DNA of 11,800 nt, taken from the NCBI GenBank assembly GCA_900642245.1, contig CAAAJI010000623.1, positions 5,208 through 17,007 on the forward strand. The letters are read 5' to 3'. The translations under genes and the position numbers were made by a program. Under the pieces are notes generated by a model. That model worked only from the letters and a program-made list of their open reading frames with translations, searched no databases and was not told the DNA's origin. Shown piece after piece: positions 1 through 7,203 of the stretch. Position 1 is the first letter of the stretch, and each line of letters opens with the position of its first letter. This DNA comes from Fragilaria radians (Eukaryota > Bacillariophyta > Fragilariophyceae > Fragilariales > Fragilariaceae).

Positions 1-528
1 CTCCCAAAAAATTCTTTACATGCTTCTGGTAGATTTCTTGGCTGACATTTTTCGTGAAAATATCAGAATGGTTCTCTTCAGATCTTACAAATTCGATTTT
101 AATAATTCTGTCTTCCAAATTCTCTCGTACGTAGTGATACCTGGTATCCACATGACGTGTTCTTACCCCGGACGAGGCATTTTGCGCCATAAACATTGCA
201 CCAACATTATCGGTCTTCACAATAATTGGAAGATCAATTTCAATTCCAATTCCTTGCAGTAAGTAATAAATGAACTTGATCTCCTTTACTGCTTCCGATA
301 TCGCGACATAGTATGCCTCACTGCTGGATAATGTCACTCCTCTTTGAGCTTTGGACCTCCAACAAACAGGGACATCCATCAGGTAAACAATGAAGCCAGT
401 TACGCTGATTCTTGTCTCTGAATCTCCCGCCCAATCACTATCGCAAAATACGTGGAGACTCCAATTTTTGAGCTCTGTTTTTGGTTGAATTTTTAAGCAG
501 AATTGTTGAGTGTCAAGGATCAATAAAA
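1..528 (-). pseudogene. Copia A RNase H domain, 3' part of pol (partial)
   Basis: One minus-strand frame is open from about 528 to the window edge and reads as a Ty1/copia RNase H. It shows CDSDWAGDSETRISVTGF, WRSKAQRGVTLSSSEA, the KTDN block, TRHVDTRYHYVRE and, near the edge, the SDIFTKN block, followed by KHVKNFLG. The catalytic acidic positions (Asp in SDW, Glu in SSSEA, Asp in TDN, Asp in SDIFTK) are all present. One departure is SSSEAYY where the family usually has SSSEAEY. The domain lies just downstream of a large RT deletion and is out of frame with the RT piece only because of the 11-bp duplication. The end of pol and the 3' LTR lie beyond position 1. Confidence 0.9.
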
Positions 529-895
529 TTCCATCTTGATTCCATCTTGATTCCATCTCGACAACAAACACCGATCAGACTTGTTTTCTTTGAATCCAAT
601 CAACTTGAGCACTGAGATTAACTTCTTGTAGAATTCTCTTGCGCTCTGCACAAGTCCATAAATTGTTTTGGTTAGTAGTAAACAATTATTAGAATCAGAA
701 TTCATACCTTCTGGAATATTCATGTAGATTCTTCCTTTAATTCACCATGTAAGAAAGCAGTTTCCACATCAATAATACAACCCTTTAAATTCCAAATTAA
801 CTTTGCGATCAACATGATTCGGAAACTAACATTGTTGATAACAGGAGCAAAGCTTTCATTGAAGTCAATTCCAGGAATTTGGCTATATCCATCTA
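526..895 (-). pseudogene. Copia A RT fragment, frameshifted and internally deleted
   Basis: The minus strand continues the RT after the polyprotein stop. One extra base near 890-895 moves GYSQIPG and the following RT residues into another frame, including the DVETAFLHG block with the first catalytic Asp. One missing base near 727-732 shifts the frame again, into the stretch with NIPEGM and KTIYGLVQSAREFYKKL. That frame ends at a TGA (520-522) after a tandem 11-bp repeat. The YVDD active-site block and the connection to RNase H, normally well over a hundred residues, are absent, so this RT is dead. The assignment rests on recognisable Ty1/copia RT motifs on both sides of each shift. Confidence 0.88.
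529..561 (+). repeat. Three tandem 11-bp units in copia A RT
   Basis: TTCCATCTTGA occurs at 529-539 and 540-550, followed by a one-mismatch third unit at 551-561. Read on the minus strand the repeat lies where RT switches from the CLLSRWNQDG block to the frame of the RNase H domain. Eleven is not a multiple of three. Removing one unit would put the two coding pieces in a common frame, so this duplication is the probable cause of the break at this point. Confidence 0.85.
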
Positions 896-3702
896 GCAAC
901 CAATCGTGCTCGAAAAATTCCGTTTCGTTTAATCTTAAAAATCCACTTACATTTGATGGTTCTTCTGTTCTTGGGGATATCCTCTTTCTTGATTACTTCC
1001 CATACTTCTTTCTTGCTTATTTCTTCAAACTCTTTATTAATAGCTTCTCGCCATTTTTCTCTAACTTTAAGATCTTTATGATTCCATGCTTGATCAAAAG
1101 TATTAGGCGCCTCATTGATCACCACTCCACTAAATAATGCAAGATTGACTTGATCGAGCAATATCTCCCTTCCTTGCTCAATTTGTTCAACTAATTTAGT
1201 AGCCTCTGGGTTAAAACTACTTTCCAATTGACGCATCTGCCTGTAAACCTTCATCTTCTTCAAGGCATCTTGATTAGTAACTTCTTGAAAGGCATCTTGA
1301 TTATCATTATCATTAACAAATCGAACATTAGTTTCCATAACCACAGCATCATCATCATCATGCATGGACTGAGTCTTCACTTTCCTTCCAATCCAGTCTC
1401 TATGCCTTTCATTTAGCCAGATGATATCACGCGAATTGATGATCATTTCAGTTTCCAAGTTCAGCATCCTGTATACATCATGTGCATGATGTACAGAATA
1501 CCCAACAAACATGCAGGGAGTTCCTCTGTTATTCAATTTACCTTGAAACTTATCTTTTGTGGTGACAAAACCCATTTCACCAAAGGACCTTAAACTTGTA
1601 GGTAATCTAGGTTTGCATCCAAACAACAACTGGTAAGGACAGGTGTCTTGATTCTTGATTGATGTAATGTTGGAGAGAAATGTAACTGTCATTGCACATT
1701 CTGCCCAAACACCCGATCTGAGGTGATCCTTTAAGCCAGCACTGTTCAACATAGCTCTAATCCTCCCAAAGAACGTTTGAAACTTTCTTTCGACTTTACC
1801 ATTGCGCTGGGGGGTTCGAGGACCAGAAAATTCAAACTTGATAACATGACCTTTGGATCGGCATTCTTCAAATAAAGCTTCATTTTCACCAGAGTCATCA
1901 CACCTTATGTACTTCACATTGACTCCTGCAATCTTTAGATTGGTGAGTAAAGTCATAACTTTTGTTTTGAGCTCACTTTTTGCCTTCAAGAAAAGGCTCC
2001 AACAATAGTCTGTGTAGTCATCTACTACTAAGACCCAGAAGCAAGAACCACCATAACTTTTGTCTTTAATAGAACTTATGTCTAAATAAACTCTTTCACC
2101 AGGTGCTTGACTCCCTTCCTTCCAGTCTTGATTCACGTTCTTCTGCCTTGCTTTAGCAACAGCACAATCTTCACAGACCTTGAGATCACCCTTCAACCTC
2201 AAACCATGAATAGCCGCTGTCCTCTTCAAACGATCAGAGCCACAATGCCCTATCATTTCATGAAACTTGTTGATATCAATGGAATTAACCGATTCTGTCT
2301 TGCCTTGAGCAGTAAAAGCTACAGAAGATTCCTTACAGACCATCTTAATGCCGGAGATGCTCCCACTCAAAGTCTTAATAACTCTGTCAAAAGCAATAGA
2401 TGCTGATCCCTTTGTCAAACAGATAGCTGTTCCATTGTTGCTTAGGTTAAAGCCATTCTTAATGGCCTTATTAATGCTGAAGAGGTTGACACACAAATCA
2501 GGCACATATTTAACTTCGTTGATGGTTATGTCCAAAGTAGAACCATTAAGTTGAATGACGCGACGCTTAAGACTTCCAACCTTAGTTGCCATCATGCTGT
2601 TGCCTTTCCCAACTGTAATGGTTTCTGCAATGTCCTTTACATTGAACATGTCTTCAACTGACTTGCAGTAATGTCCACAGGCTCCGCTGTCGCAAATCCA
2701 AATATCATCACTTAGAGTTCCATTCTTTGAAGTGGCAGTAAATACAACATCTTGTGACTCGTAGTTTTGCCGGTTAATGTTACCGTTATTGTTACTGGGA
2801 TGGTTGTTTCGGGCTTCCTTCTTCTTCAATTTCAGACAATTTTTCTTGTCATGGCCAGACTTGCGACAATACGAACAAATAATGCCACCATTCGAGTTAC
2901 CGTTATTTCCACCATTGTTGACCGCGCGATTTTTGCATTGAAAAGACTTATGGCCGATTAAACCACAGTTGCGACACTTTCCCTTGAATTGACCGCTGAA
3001 TAGAGCTTGTTCCTCCAGAATTTCACCTTCTCCACTATTCGTAGACCTTGCATTCAACTTTTCAAAACGTAGACTTAACTCTCCCTTAATTTCTTCAACA
3101 GTTAGAGGTCTTTCAATATCCCTAACTCTTCTTTCCATGATTGCAAGTTGAAGCTCATAATCAGAAGTAAGGTTGATTAAAATGTGAATCATAAATTGAT
3201 TCTCCGAAATGCTTGAGTCCATAGTTTCAAGCCTTACACGAAGATCCTCCAGCTCTGTAATCCAAATTTCTGGATCTTGACCTTTCTTTAATGAGAGCTC
3301 CCTAAACTGCTTCTCCAACTTCACTAAGGTAGGAGCAGACACAGGCTCATATTTATTCTTAAGCCTTTCCCAAGCACTAGCTGCATTACCATCCGGGTGA
3401 TCCTTTGTCTTGCACCCCTTAACTAAATTAAAAGCCGTTTTGCCACTGCTTGTAGTCACATCAATCGAAAGAATGAGTTCAGTAAAGGCAATGTCATTCA
3501 TTTCGATAATTCTGGACTTCTCCTTTCCAGTGTCAGACGTCATATCAATTTCTTCATCAGCTCTTGGAATGGACCACTTTCCTAATAACAGCTCCTTGAA
3601 ACCACACCTCTTTGCCTTAGAAAGAAACTTCTCACTCCGAATGGGCCACTCATCAACCTTTCCACAGAAAGGGATTACTCTAATAGTACTTAAATCAGTC
3701 AT
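883..3702 (-). CDS. Copia A Gag-protease-integrase polyprotein with start of RT
   Basis: The frame is open from 3735, but the ATG at 3702 (codon 12 of that frame) is the likely start, because the right copy begins Gag at the matching ATG (10701). Residue numbers here count from 3735. A UBN2-like Gag region covers about 75-230. Two CX2CX4HX4C zinc knuckles follow: C254/C257/H262/C267 and C287/C290/H295/C300. The protease motif DSGA has its catalytic Asp at D349. The integrase zinc-binding set is H492/H497/C521/C524. The integrase catalytic triad is D552, D613 and E649, with exactly 35 residues between the last two, as the family requires. The start of RT lies at about 893-945, ending in RARLVA. 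A frameshift then gives a TAG at 883-885, so the protein stops just inside RT. Gag, protease and integrase look complete and have their key residues. Expression is unknown. Confidence 0.9.
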   Translation of the reverse strand: MTDLSTIRVIPFCGKVDEWPIRSEKFLSKAKRCGFKELLLGKWSIPRADEEIDMTSDTGKEKSRIIEMNDIAFTELILSIDVTTSSGKTAFNLVKGCKTKDHPDGNAASAWERLKNKYEPVSAPTLVKLEKQFRELSLKKGQDPEIWITELEDLRVRLETMDSSISENQFMIHILINLTSDYELQLAIMERRVRDIERPLTVEEIKGELSLRFEKLNARSTNSGEGEILEEQALFSGQFKGKCRNCGLIGHKSFQCKNRAVNNGGNNGNSNGGIICSYCRKSGHDKKNCLKLKKKEARNNHPSNNNGNINRQNYESQDVVFTATSKNGTLSDDIWICDSGACGHYCKSVEDMFNVKDIAETITVGKGNSMMATKVGSLKRRVIQLNGSTLDITINEVKYVPDLCVNLFSINKAIKNGFNLSNNGTAICLTKGSASIAFDRVIKTLSGSISGIKMVCKESSVAFTAQGKTESVNSIDINKFHEMIGHCGSDRLKRTAAIHGLRLKGDLKVCEDCAVAKARQKNVNQDWKEGSQAPGERVYLDISSIKDKSYGGSCFWVLVVDDYTDYCWSLFLKAKSELKTKVMTLLTNLKIAGVNVKYIRCDDSGENEALFEECRSKGHVIKFEFSGPRTPQRNGKVERKFQTFFGRIRAMLNSAGLKDHLRSGVWAECAMTVTFLSNITSIKNQDTCPYQLLFGCKPRLPTSLRSFGEMGFVTTKDKFQGKLNNRGTPCMFVGYSVHHAHDVYRMLNLETEMIINSRDIIWLNERHRDWIGRKVKTQSMHDDDDAVVMETNVRFVNDNDNQDAFQEVTNQDALKKMKVYRQMRQLESSFNPEATKLVEQIEQGREILLDQVNLALFSGVVINEAPNTFDQAWNHKDLKVREKWREAINKEFEEISKKEVWEVIKKEDIPKNRRTIKCKWIFKIKRNGIFRARLVARWI

Positions 3703-3777
3703 CTTCGACCTGAACAACGAGTGCCAACTGAACAAGGATTTACTTGATGAAATGTAGTTTTCAATAGACGCTTACAG

Positions 3778-4018
3778 GGTACCCACGTTTAAACGTGTTG
3801 AAATGTCGTCTATGATGCTCAACCAAAACTACAAAGTAGGAGAAACTTCAGAGAAAGAGGTTCCACTAAAGGTTGTGATCTCTTACTAAAGATTAAATTG
3901 AACTAAACACCTCACCGTATCTTTGAATTTATTGGCCTCAAGATAATATTAGATATCCCTAATGGATAACCTTTAAACAAAAATATAACTAAAACTCTGA
4001 ACGTAAGGGATATTTCCA
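3778..4018 (-). repeat. 5' LTR of copia A left copy, including U5/primer-site block
   Basis: Read on the minus strand it starts TGGAAATATCCCTTACG at 4018 and runs to the block just before the Gag leader. It shares several short blocks with the right-hand LTR (10389-10623): the ATCCCTTACGTTCAG start, the TTATCCATTAGGGATA block, and a 29-bp identical stretch at 3778-3806. That last stretch includes the palindrome CACGTTTAAACGTG (3784-3797) followed by GGGTACC. TGGGTACC may be the primer-binding site, in which case the LTR proper ends a few bases earlier. Between these blocks the two LTRs are strongly diverged, so they are not recent sister copies. No TG...CA pair could be fixed at the inner end. 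Confidence 0.65.
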
Positions 4019-4022
4019 ATAA

Positions 4023-4916
4023 ATTCATAGAGATCTAGTAATTGCTGATCAATGGACAGAACCACACAGTCCATGGCAGAACCCTGCAGAGCTATATGGT
4101 GTTAAATATTTAAAATCTCATGCTCAAGTATTACTTGACAGAACTGGTGCACCAGATACCATTTGGATAATTGTCTTGGGAAGGTTTGATATTGCCTATG
4201 CTACATCTGCTATGAGTAGATTCAACATGTCACCTAGAGAAGGCCATCTGAAAGCTGTTAAGAGAATTCTAGCTTACCTTAAGACCTTTCCAAATGGGAG
4301 ACTTATTTTTGATACAGTATATCCAGATCACTCCTTATACCCTGTCAAGGATCACCCTAATTGGAAGGATTTCTATCCAGATGCTGAAGAAGAAATTCCA
4401 AATGACCTTCCTACGTCAAAGGGACCAAAAGTCCGGATGATGGTCTATGTGGATGCAGATCATGCACATGATTTAGGAACCAGAAGATCCATTACAGGTA
4501 TACTTATGATGTTGAATAAGACGCCAATCAGGTGGGTGTCTAAACGTCAGAAGACAGTAGAGACTTCAACTTATGGTTCGGAGTTATTAGCGTCTAGAAA
4601 TGCCACAGAACTCATTTTGGAAGTAAGGTTCATGTTGAGGTCATTAGGTGTGGATTTAGATGGCCCAACTCTAATGTTAGGAGATCATATGTCAGTGGTT
4701 CTAAATACTTCAGTTCCTTCAAATGTCTTGAAGAAAAAGCATAATGCAATTGCGTACCATCGTGTCCGAGAAGCTATTGCGGCTAAAGTGACGCGGTTTG
4801 CATTTTTACAGAGTGATGAAAATGTCAGTGACATCCTTTCAAGGCCCTTAAGTAATGAAACATTTCATTATTTGGTCAAGAATTGGCTGTTCCGTGTCCC
4901 CGAAATCAAAAAATGA
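4023..4916 (+). pseudogene. Copia B remnant: integrase piece fused to RT C-terminus and RNase H
   Basis: The plus-strand frame is open from just after a TAA at 4020-4022 to the stop ending at 4916. It starts inside a Ty1/copia integrase, with EPHSPWQNPAE (the catalytic Glu region) and LLDRTGAP. At about 4163-4172 it jumps to the post-RT connection, with LGRFDIAYATSAMSRFN and GHLKAVKRILAYL. Then comes RNase H, with YVDADHAHD, TRRSITG, SKRQKTVETSTYGSEL, the LGD block, HNAIAYHRVREA and NVSDILSRPL. The C-terminus, KNWLFRVPE, looks natural. The whole RT core is deleted, yet the frame stays open. The usual GDN reads GDH here. This family differs from copia A. An internal TTG at 4176 has no meaning as a start. 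The 5' part is lost or lies beyond the copia A insertion. Confidence 0.88.
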
Positions 4917-4980
4917 AAGTTTATCTCTATTTTAGGATATTTTAGTGATTATATGAAAAAAATTTACGTGTTACATGTTC

Positions 4981-4994
4981 AAGGAAGGAGGAGG
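4981..4994 (+). other. Polypurine tract, probable 3' priming site of copia B
   Basis: AAGGAAGGAGGAGG is a pure-purine run about 65 bp after the RNase H stop. A polypurine tract at this place normally primes plus-strand synthesis just before the 3' LTR. The bases that follow (TTTATTTTTATT) do not give an immediate TG, so no LTR start can be fixed. Confidence 0.5.
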
Positions 4995-5069
4995 TTTATT
5001 TTTATTTGTGATCAGATGTACCGTCAGATATTAGGGGAGTAGTAAGATATTGTGATAGTTTATATATTT

Positions 5070-5149
5070 TAGTGTTGCCAGTTGGAAGCGGACTGGTTGA
5101 GTACTGTCAAGTAATCGCGATGCTCTGGGTTCGAATCCTACATTACGAA
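5070..5149 (+). other. tRNA-like segment with Pol III A/B-box motifs (tRNA relic or SINE head)
   Basis: GGGTTCGAATCC at 5127-5138 contains a perfect B-box core (GTTCGAATCC). About 45 bp upstream, TTGCCAGTTGG (5075-5085) resembles an A box. CCAG (5078-5081) can pair with CTGG (5093-5096) as a D-stem. The T-arm has four of five pairs, including a G-T wobble. A seven-base acceptor, 5070-5076 against 5142-5148, pairs only partly, and no normal anticodon arm forms. This suggests a decayed tRNA or a tRNA-derived SINE rather than a working tRNA. It lies where the 3' LTR of copia B might be, so chance is also possible. Confidence 0.35.
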
Positions 5150-5465
5150 GGATATTTTGGAACTATAACTATTATTCCATTTAATTTGTTATAGATACTC
5201 TTCATCGTCATTTTTTCAGTTGCTTTTATCAAGGATTTCTAAAACTCACTAAGCAAGATCATTGATTGTTAATTCTTTGGTATGTTAGAGAAGTTAAGTT
5301 ATACGTTAGAATATCTTTGGCACATCTTAACGGTTCGGAAAAGAGTTCGCAACGGTAATTATAGCGATCTTCTTTATCGCTAAGATAGACAATAGTAACT
5401 TAAATTGTAGGCTCACAATTTACACAAAACAATATTTTTAAGCGTAATTTTATTACATAACGAAT
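5150..5465. other. Non-coding stretch with two perfect hairpins
   Basis: I see no gene here. Two perfect inverted repeats lie 20 bp apart. TAGCGAT (5362-5368) faces ATCGCTA (5376-5382) across a 7-nt loop. AAATTGT (5402-5408) faces ACAATTT (5415-5421) across a 6-nt loop. The right end runs into the minus-strand gypsy RNase H, so part of the stretch may be gypsy pol or copia B LTR too decayed to recognise. Confidence 0.4.
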
Positions 5466-5723
5466 TTATCTTGCCAATGGATGGTATTCATATGTGAAAT
5501 AATCAAATTCTTCAAGAGTTGATCCACAAAGGCAAGCACATTCAGATTTGAAGTTATGAAAGCCAAGGTTTTTATGATCATAAAATAATTTACTTTTGTT
5601 ACCAAGAAGGATGTGGCAATATTCTTAGGAAGTTTCAACTACGGAGAGTAACTCCTTTTCCATTGTGGTGTAGTTTTGTTGGGCAGAAGTAAGTTTGCAA
5701 GAGTTAAAAGCAACAGGCCTGCT
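5466..5723 (-). pseudogene. Ty3/gypsy RNase H fragment
   Basis: A minus-strand frame reads SRPVAFNS, then KLTSAQQNYTTMEKELLSVVE, an in-frame TAA where the family has a Leu or Lys, then YCHILLGN, YDHKNL, FHNFKSE, LEEFDYFTYEYHP and a TAA at 5466-5468. This is the standard Ty3/gypsy RNase H order. The Asp of the TDHKNL motif survives, although the preceding Thr is now Tyr. The fragment is interrupted and ends early. An integrase would normally follow in the minus direction, but none is seen. Confidence 0.85.
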
Positions 5724-6530
5724 CAACTTGATGATCAATTTGTTTTGATGCATTTCGTTTAATGAAGACACCTGTAGCACCTGTATCAAGCAATCCAAGC
5801 ATTACATGATTGATATGCTTATCAAACCATTGAACTCAAACTTCAGTGTTAATTTCATTGGAGTTGTTTGTCTTGTTGATATCTTGGACTTGAAAAATTT
5901 CTTCAATATGTTTGATTTCTGAACCTGTGCTTGAAGCTTCATCAGATTTGTTCTTCAGTGAGAGGGTATTGTTTTCCTTGCAATATGTCTTTGCATTGGA
6001 ACGTGTATTGTATTTTTGCTGTTCATTTTTGTTGTGGTTACTATTTTGATCATTAGTTTGATTTTTATATTCCTCACGTTGCTTCTGAATAACTTCACAC
6101 TGAAATGTTGTGTGGTTGCATTTTCCATGTATTTCACAGTATTTTTGCGGTCGATTTTTGGAATTCCCATCAGCTTTCTGTTTCATCCCTGCCTGAGAAT
6201 TTTGGTTGCAATGGTGATTCAATAATTTTGTTCCGTGTGGTTTTGGAGATGGGTCATTGGGCTCTACGCTTTTCAGTCCAGTATAATATCTTGTTTGAGC
6301 GGCAAGACCCAGAAGACATAAGCTTGCATGTACTTGAGACTTCTTCCATCCTGCTGGGCAGTCGTTTTTGACAATTCTGGCTAACTCTGCATCAGTGAAC
6401 TTGGGAGTCTACACGCCGGGATTACCTACTGGATTAGGGACTGGTGTATAGTTGATGAGATGGTTCAAATGACTAATTCTCTGAACAAAGTCTTGAACGG
6501 ACTTATTTCTAGGCTTTTTGACCTCAGACA
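5724..6530 (-). pseudogene. Ty3/gypsy Gag C-terminus, zinc knuckle and protease remnant
   Basis: One minus-strand frame, broken only by a TAG at 6409-6411 and a TGA at 5836-5838, covers the end of Gag and the start of Pol. It begins WMSEVKKPRNKSVQDFVQR, continues with FTDAELARIVKN and CPAGWKKSQVHA, and then LGLAAQTRYYTGLKS. Next is the zinc-binding YCEIHGKCNHTTFQC and an Asn/Lys-rich linker ending in EEIFQVQD. After the TGA the same frame gives LLDTGATGVFIKR, the retropepsin active site, with its Asp codon at 5785-5787. The frame then runs into the RNase H junction. The two stops could each be a single substitution. The Asn/Lys-rich linker is repeated in the plus-strand fragment at 7204-7500. 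Confidence 0.82.
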
Positions 6531-6930
6531 TCCATTCCTATGTCTAAGGATATGCCTTCTTCCATAAGCAAAAGCAAGAATCGCTCTATGTAGTCTTCAA
6601 GTTCTTCTTGCATATGGTTTGTTGCGTGGTTAGTAGCGATGTCAAGCCATTGTTTTGCGCATCATCATTGCTGGAATAAGACAGAATTGTTGAAGGCCTC
6701 TTGGCAAGGCCAAAGTTTTCAGAATGTTGTCAAAGGTGCTGAAAATTTGAGAACTTCTTCAACTTCGGTTGAGTTTAGTTTGTGATATTCGTGAGTGATC
6801 TTCTGGGAGTTGGGATTGTTGGGATCAAGAGGAATGTCAATGATGACATATCTCTCCTTTTGTTGTGCGGAATCAAGATCTTCTTTCTTCGGGAAGATAG
6901 AAAAAGGGCAGTTTGCGGAACACATGTTGA
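6528..6930 (-). pseudogene. Ty3/gypsy Gag N-terminal part, several frames
   Basis: The minus-strand peptides IDIPLDPNNPNS, HEYHKLNSTEVEEVLKF, FDNILKTLALPRGLQQF, QWLDIATNHATNHMQEEL and ERFLLLLMEEGISLDI read in the order expected of a Ty3/gypsy capsid region. They lie in different frames, with shifts near 6725-6740, 6670 and 6535. An ATG at 6925 opens the longest piece, but the natural start is uncertain. The region is clearly non-functional. The assignment comes from recognising the gag pattern and from the knuckle and protease just downstream. Confidence 0.72.
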
Positions 6931-7009
6931 CAAGGAAATGAATGGTCTGAGGGATCAGAAGCGAAACAGATTCTATTAGGTTGAGGAGTAAATTTACTGT
7001 GCTTCACGG

Positions 7010-7180
7010 CACTATAGCTTTGTTGTTGATGAAATGAATTTCCTTATAAGTTAAACTAAAGACTACGGAAACTGAACCTGAGTCAGAGCTCAGAGAATGA
7101 AGAACTAGAACTAAAGTTACTAAAGATTTGATTCGAAATTAATAAAGATTCCAACCATACCGTACTGGTAGATACATTGA
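7010..7180 (-). repeat. Probable Ty3/gypsy LTR relic (minus copy)
   Basis: The minus strand upstream of the gypsy Gag shares ordered blocks with the plus strand at 7660-7870. Exact TCTGACTCAGG lies at 7077-7087 (minus) and 7792-7802 (plus). Just after it in each copy come AGTCTTTA and a (T/A)AGGAA...TCATT block, and T-rich AGTTCTTAGTTTTAGTT-like runs precede it. The position upstream of Gag fits a 5' LTR. Ends and target duplications cannot be seen. Confidence 0.45.
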
Positions 7181-7203
7181 CAATACAGCAAACCCAATGA
7201 TAG

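Larger units (their letters stand above)
1..4018 (-). mobile_element. Ty1/copia LTR retrotransposon, copia A left copy (3' end outside window)
   Basis: Read on the minus strand the order is 5' LTR, leader, Gag, two zinc knuckles, aspartic protease, integrase, RT and RNase H. Integrase before RT is diagnostic of Ty1/copia. A second copy of the same family begins at 10389 on the plus strand, and it confirms the LTR, leader and Gag start. The 3' LTR is not in the window. The first 950 codons are open, but RT is frameshifted twice, lacks its active-site block and carries an 11-bp duplication, so this copy cannot reverse-transcribe itself. The inner edge at about 4018 is inferred from a TG..-type start shared with the right copy and from interruption of another element there. 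Family assignment is firm; the exact ends are not. Confidence 0.93.
5466..7190 (-). mobile_element. Decayed Ty3/gypsy element (minus copy)
   Basis: The minus strand holds, in order, a probable LTR relic (about 7010-7180), a Gag region (about 6925-6410), a CX3H-type zinc knuckle, an aspartic protease core with DTGATG, and a Ty3/gypsy RNase H (5723-5466). RT and integrase are missing, because protease is joined almost directly to RNase H. The coding regions carry several stops and frameshifts. Family assignment rests on the protease and on RNase H motifs such as AQQNYTTMEKELLSVVE, which are specific for Ty3/gypsy. Confidence 0.85.

Noticed and set aside
20..262. Plus-strand 80-codon frame
   Set aside because: It lies opposite the clear minus-strand RNase H of copia A and has no motif of its own.
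1262..1305. Two near-identical AGGCATCTTGATTA words
   Set aside because: They correspond to a small in-frame peptide repeat (NQDAF/NQDAL) in copia A; not a separate element.
1341..1360. Short CAT repeat that looks like a microsatellite
   Set aside because: It encodes the Asp run after the integrase in copia A (MHDDDD), so it is a coding low-complexity run.
2107..3757. Several plus-strand frames of 64-115 codons
   Set aside because: All are antisense shadows of the copia A Gag-protease-integrase frame.
5453..5638. Minus-strand 61-codon frame
   Set aside because: It is an alternative frame of the gypsy RNase H; the motifs are in the neighbouring frame.
6016..6371. Plus-strand frames of 69 and 88 codons, hydrophobic in part
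   Set aside because: They lie antisense to gypsy Gag and zinc knuckle. The apparent membrane segment is a by-product of the Asn/Lys-rich linker on the other strand.
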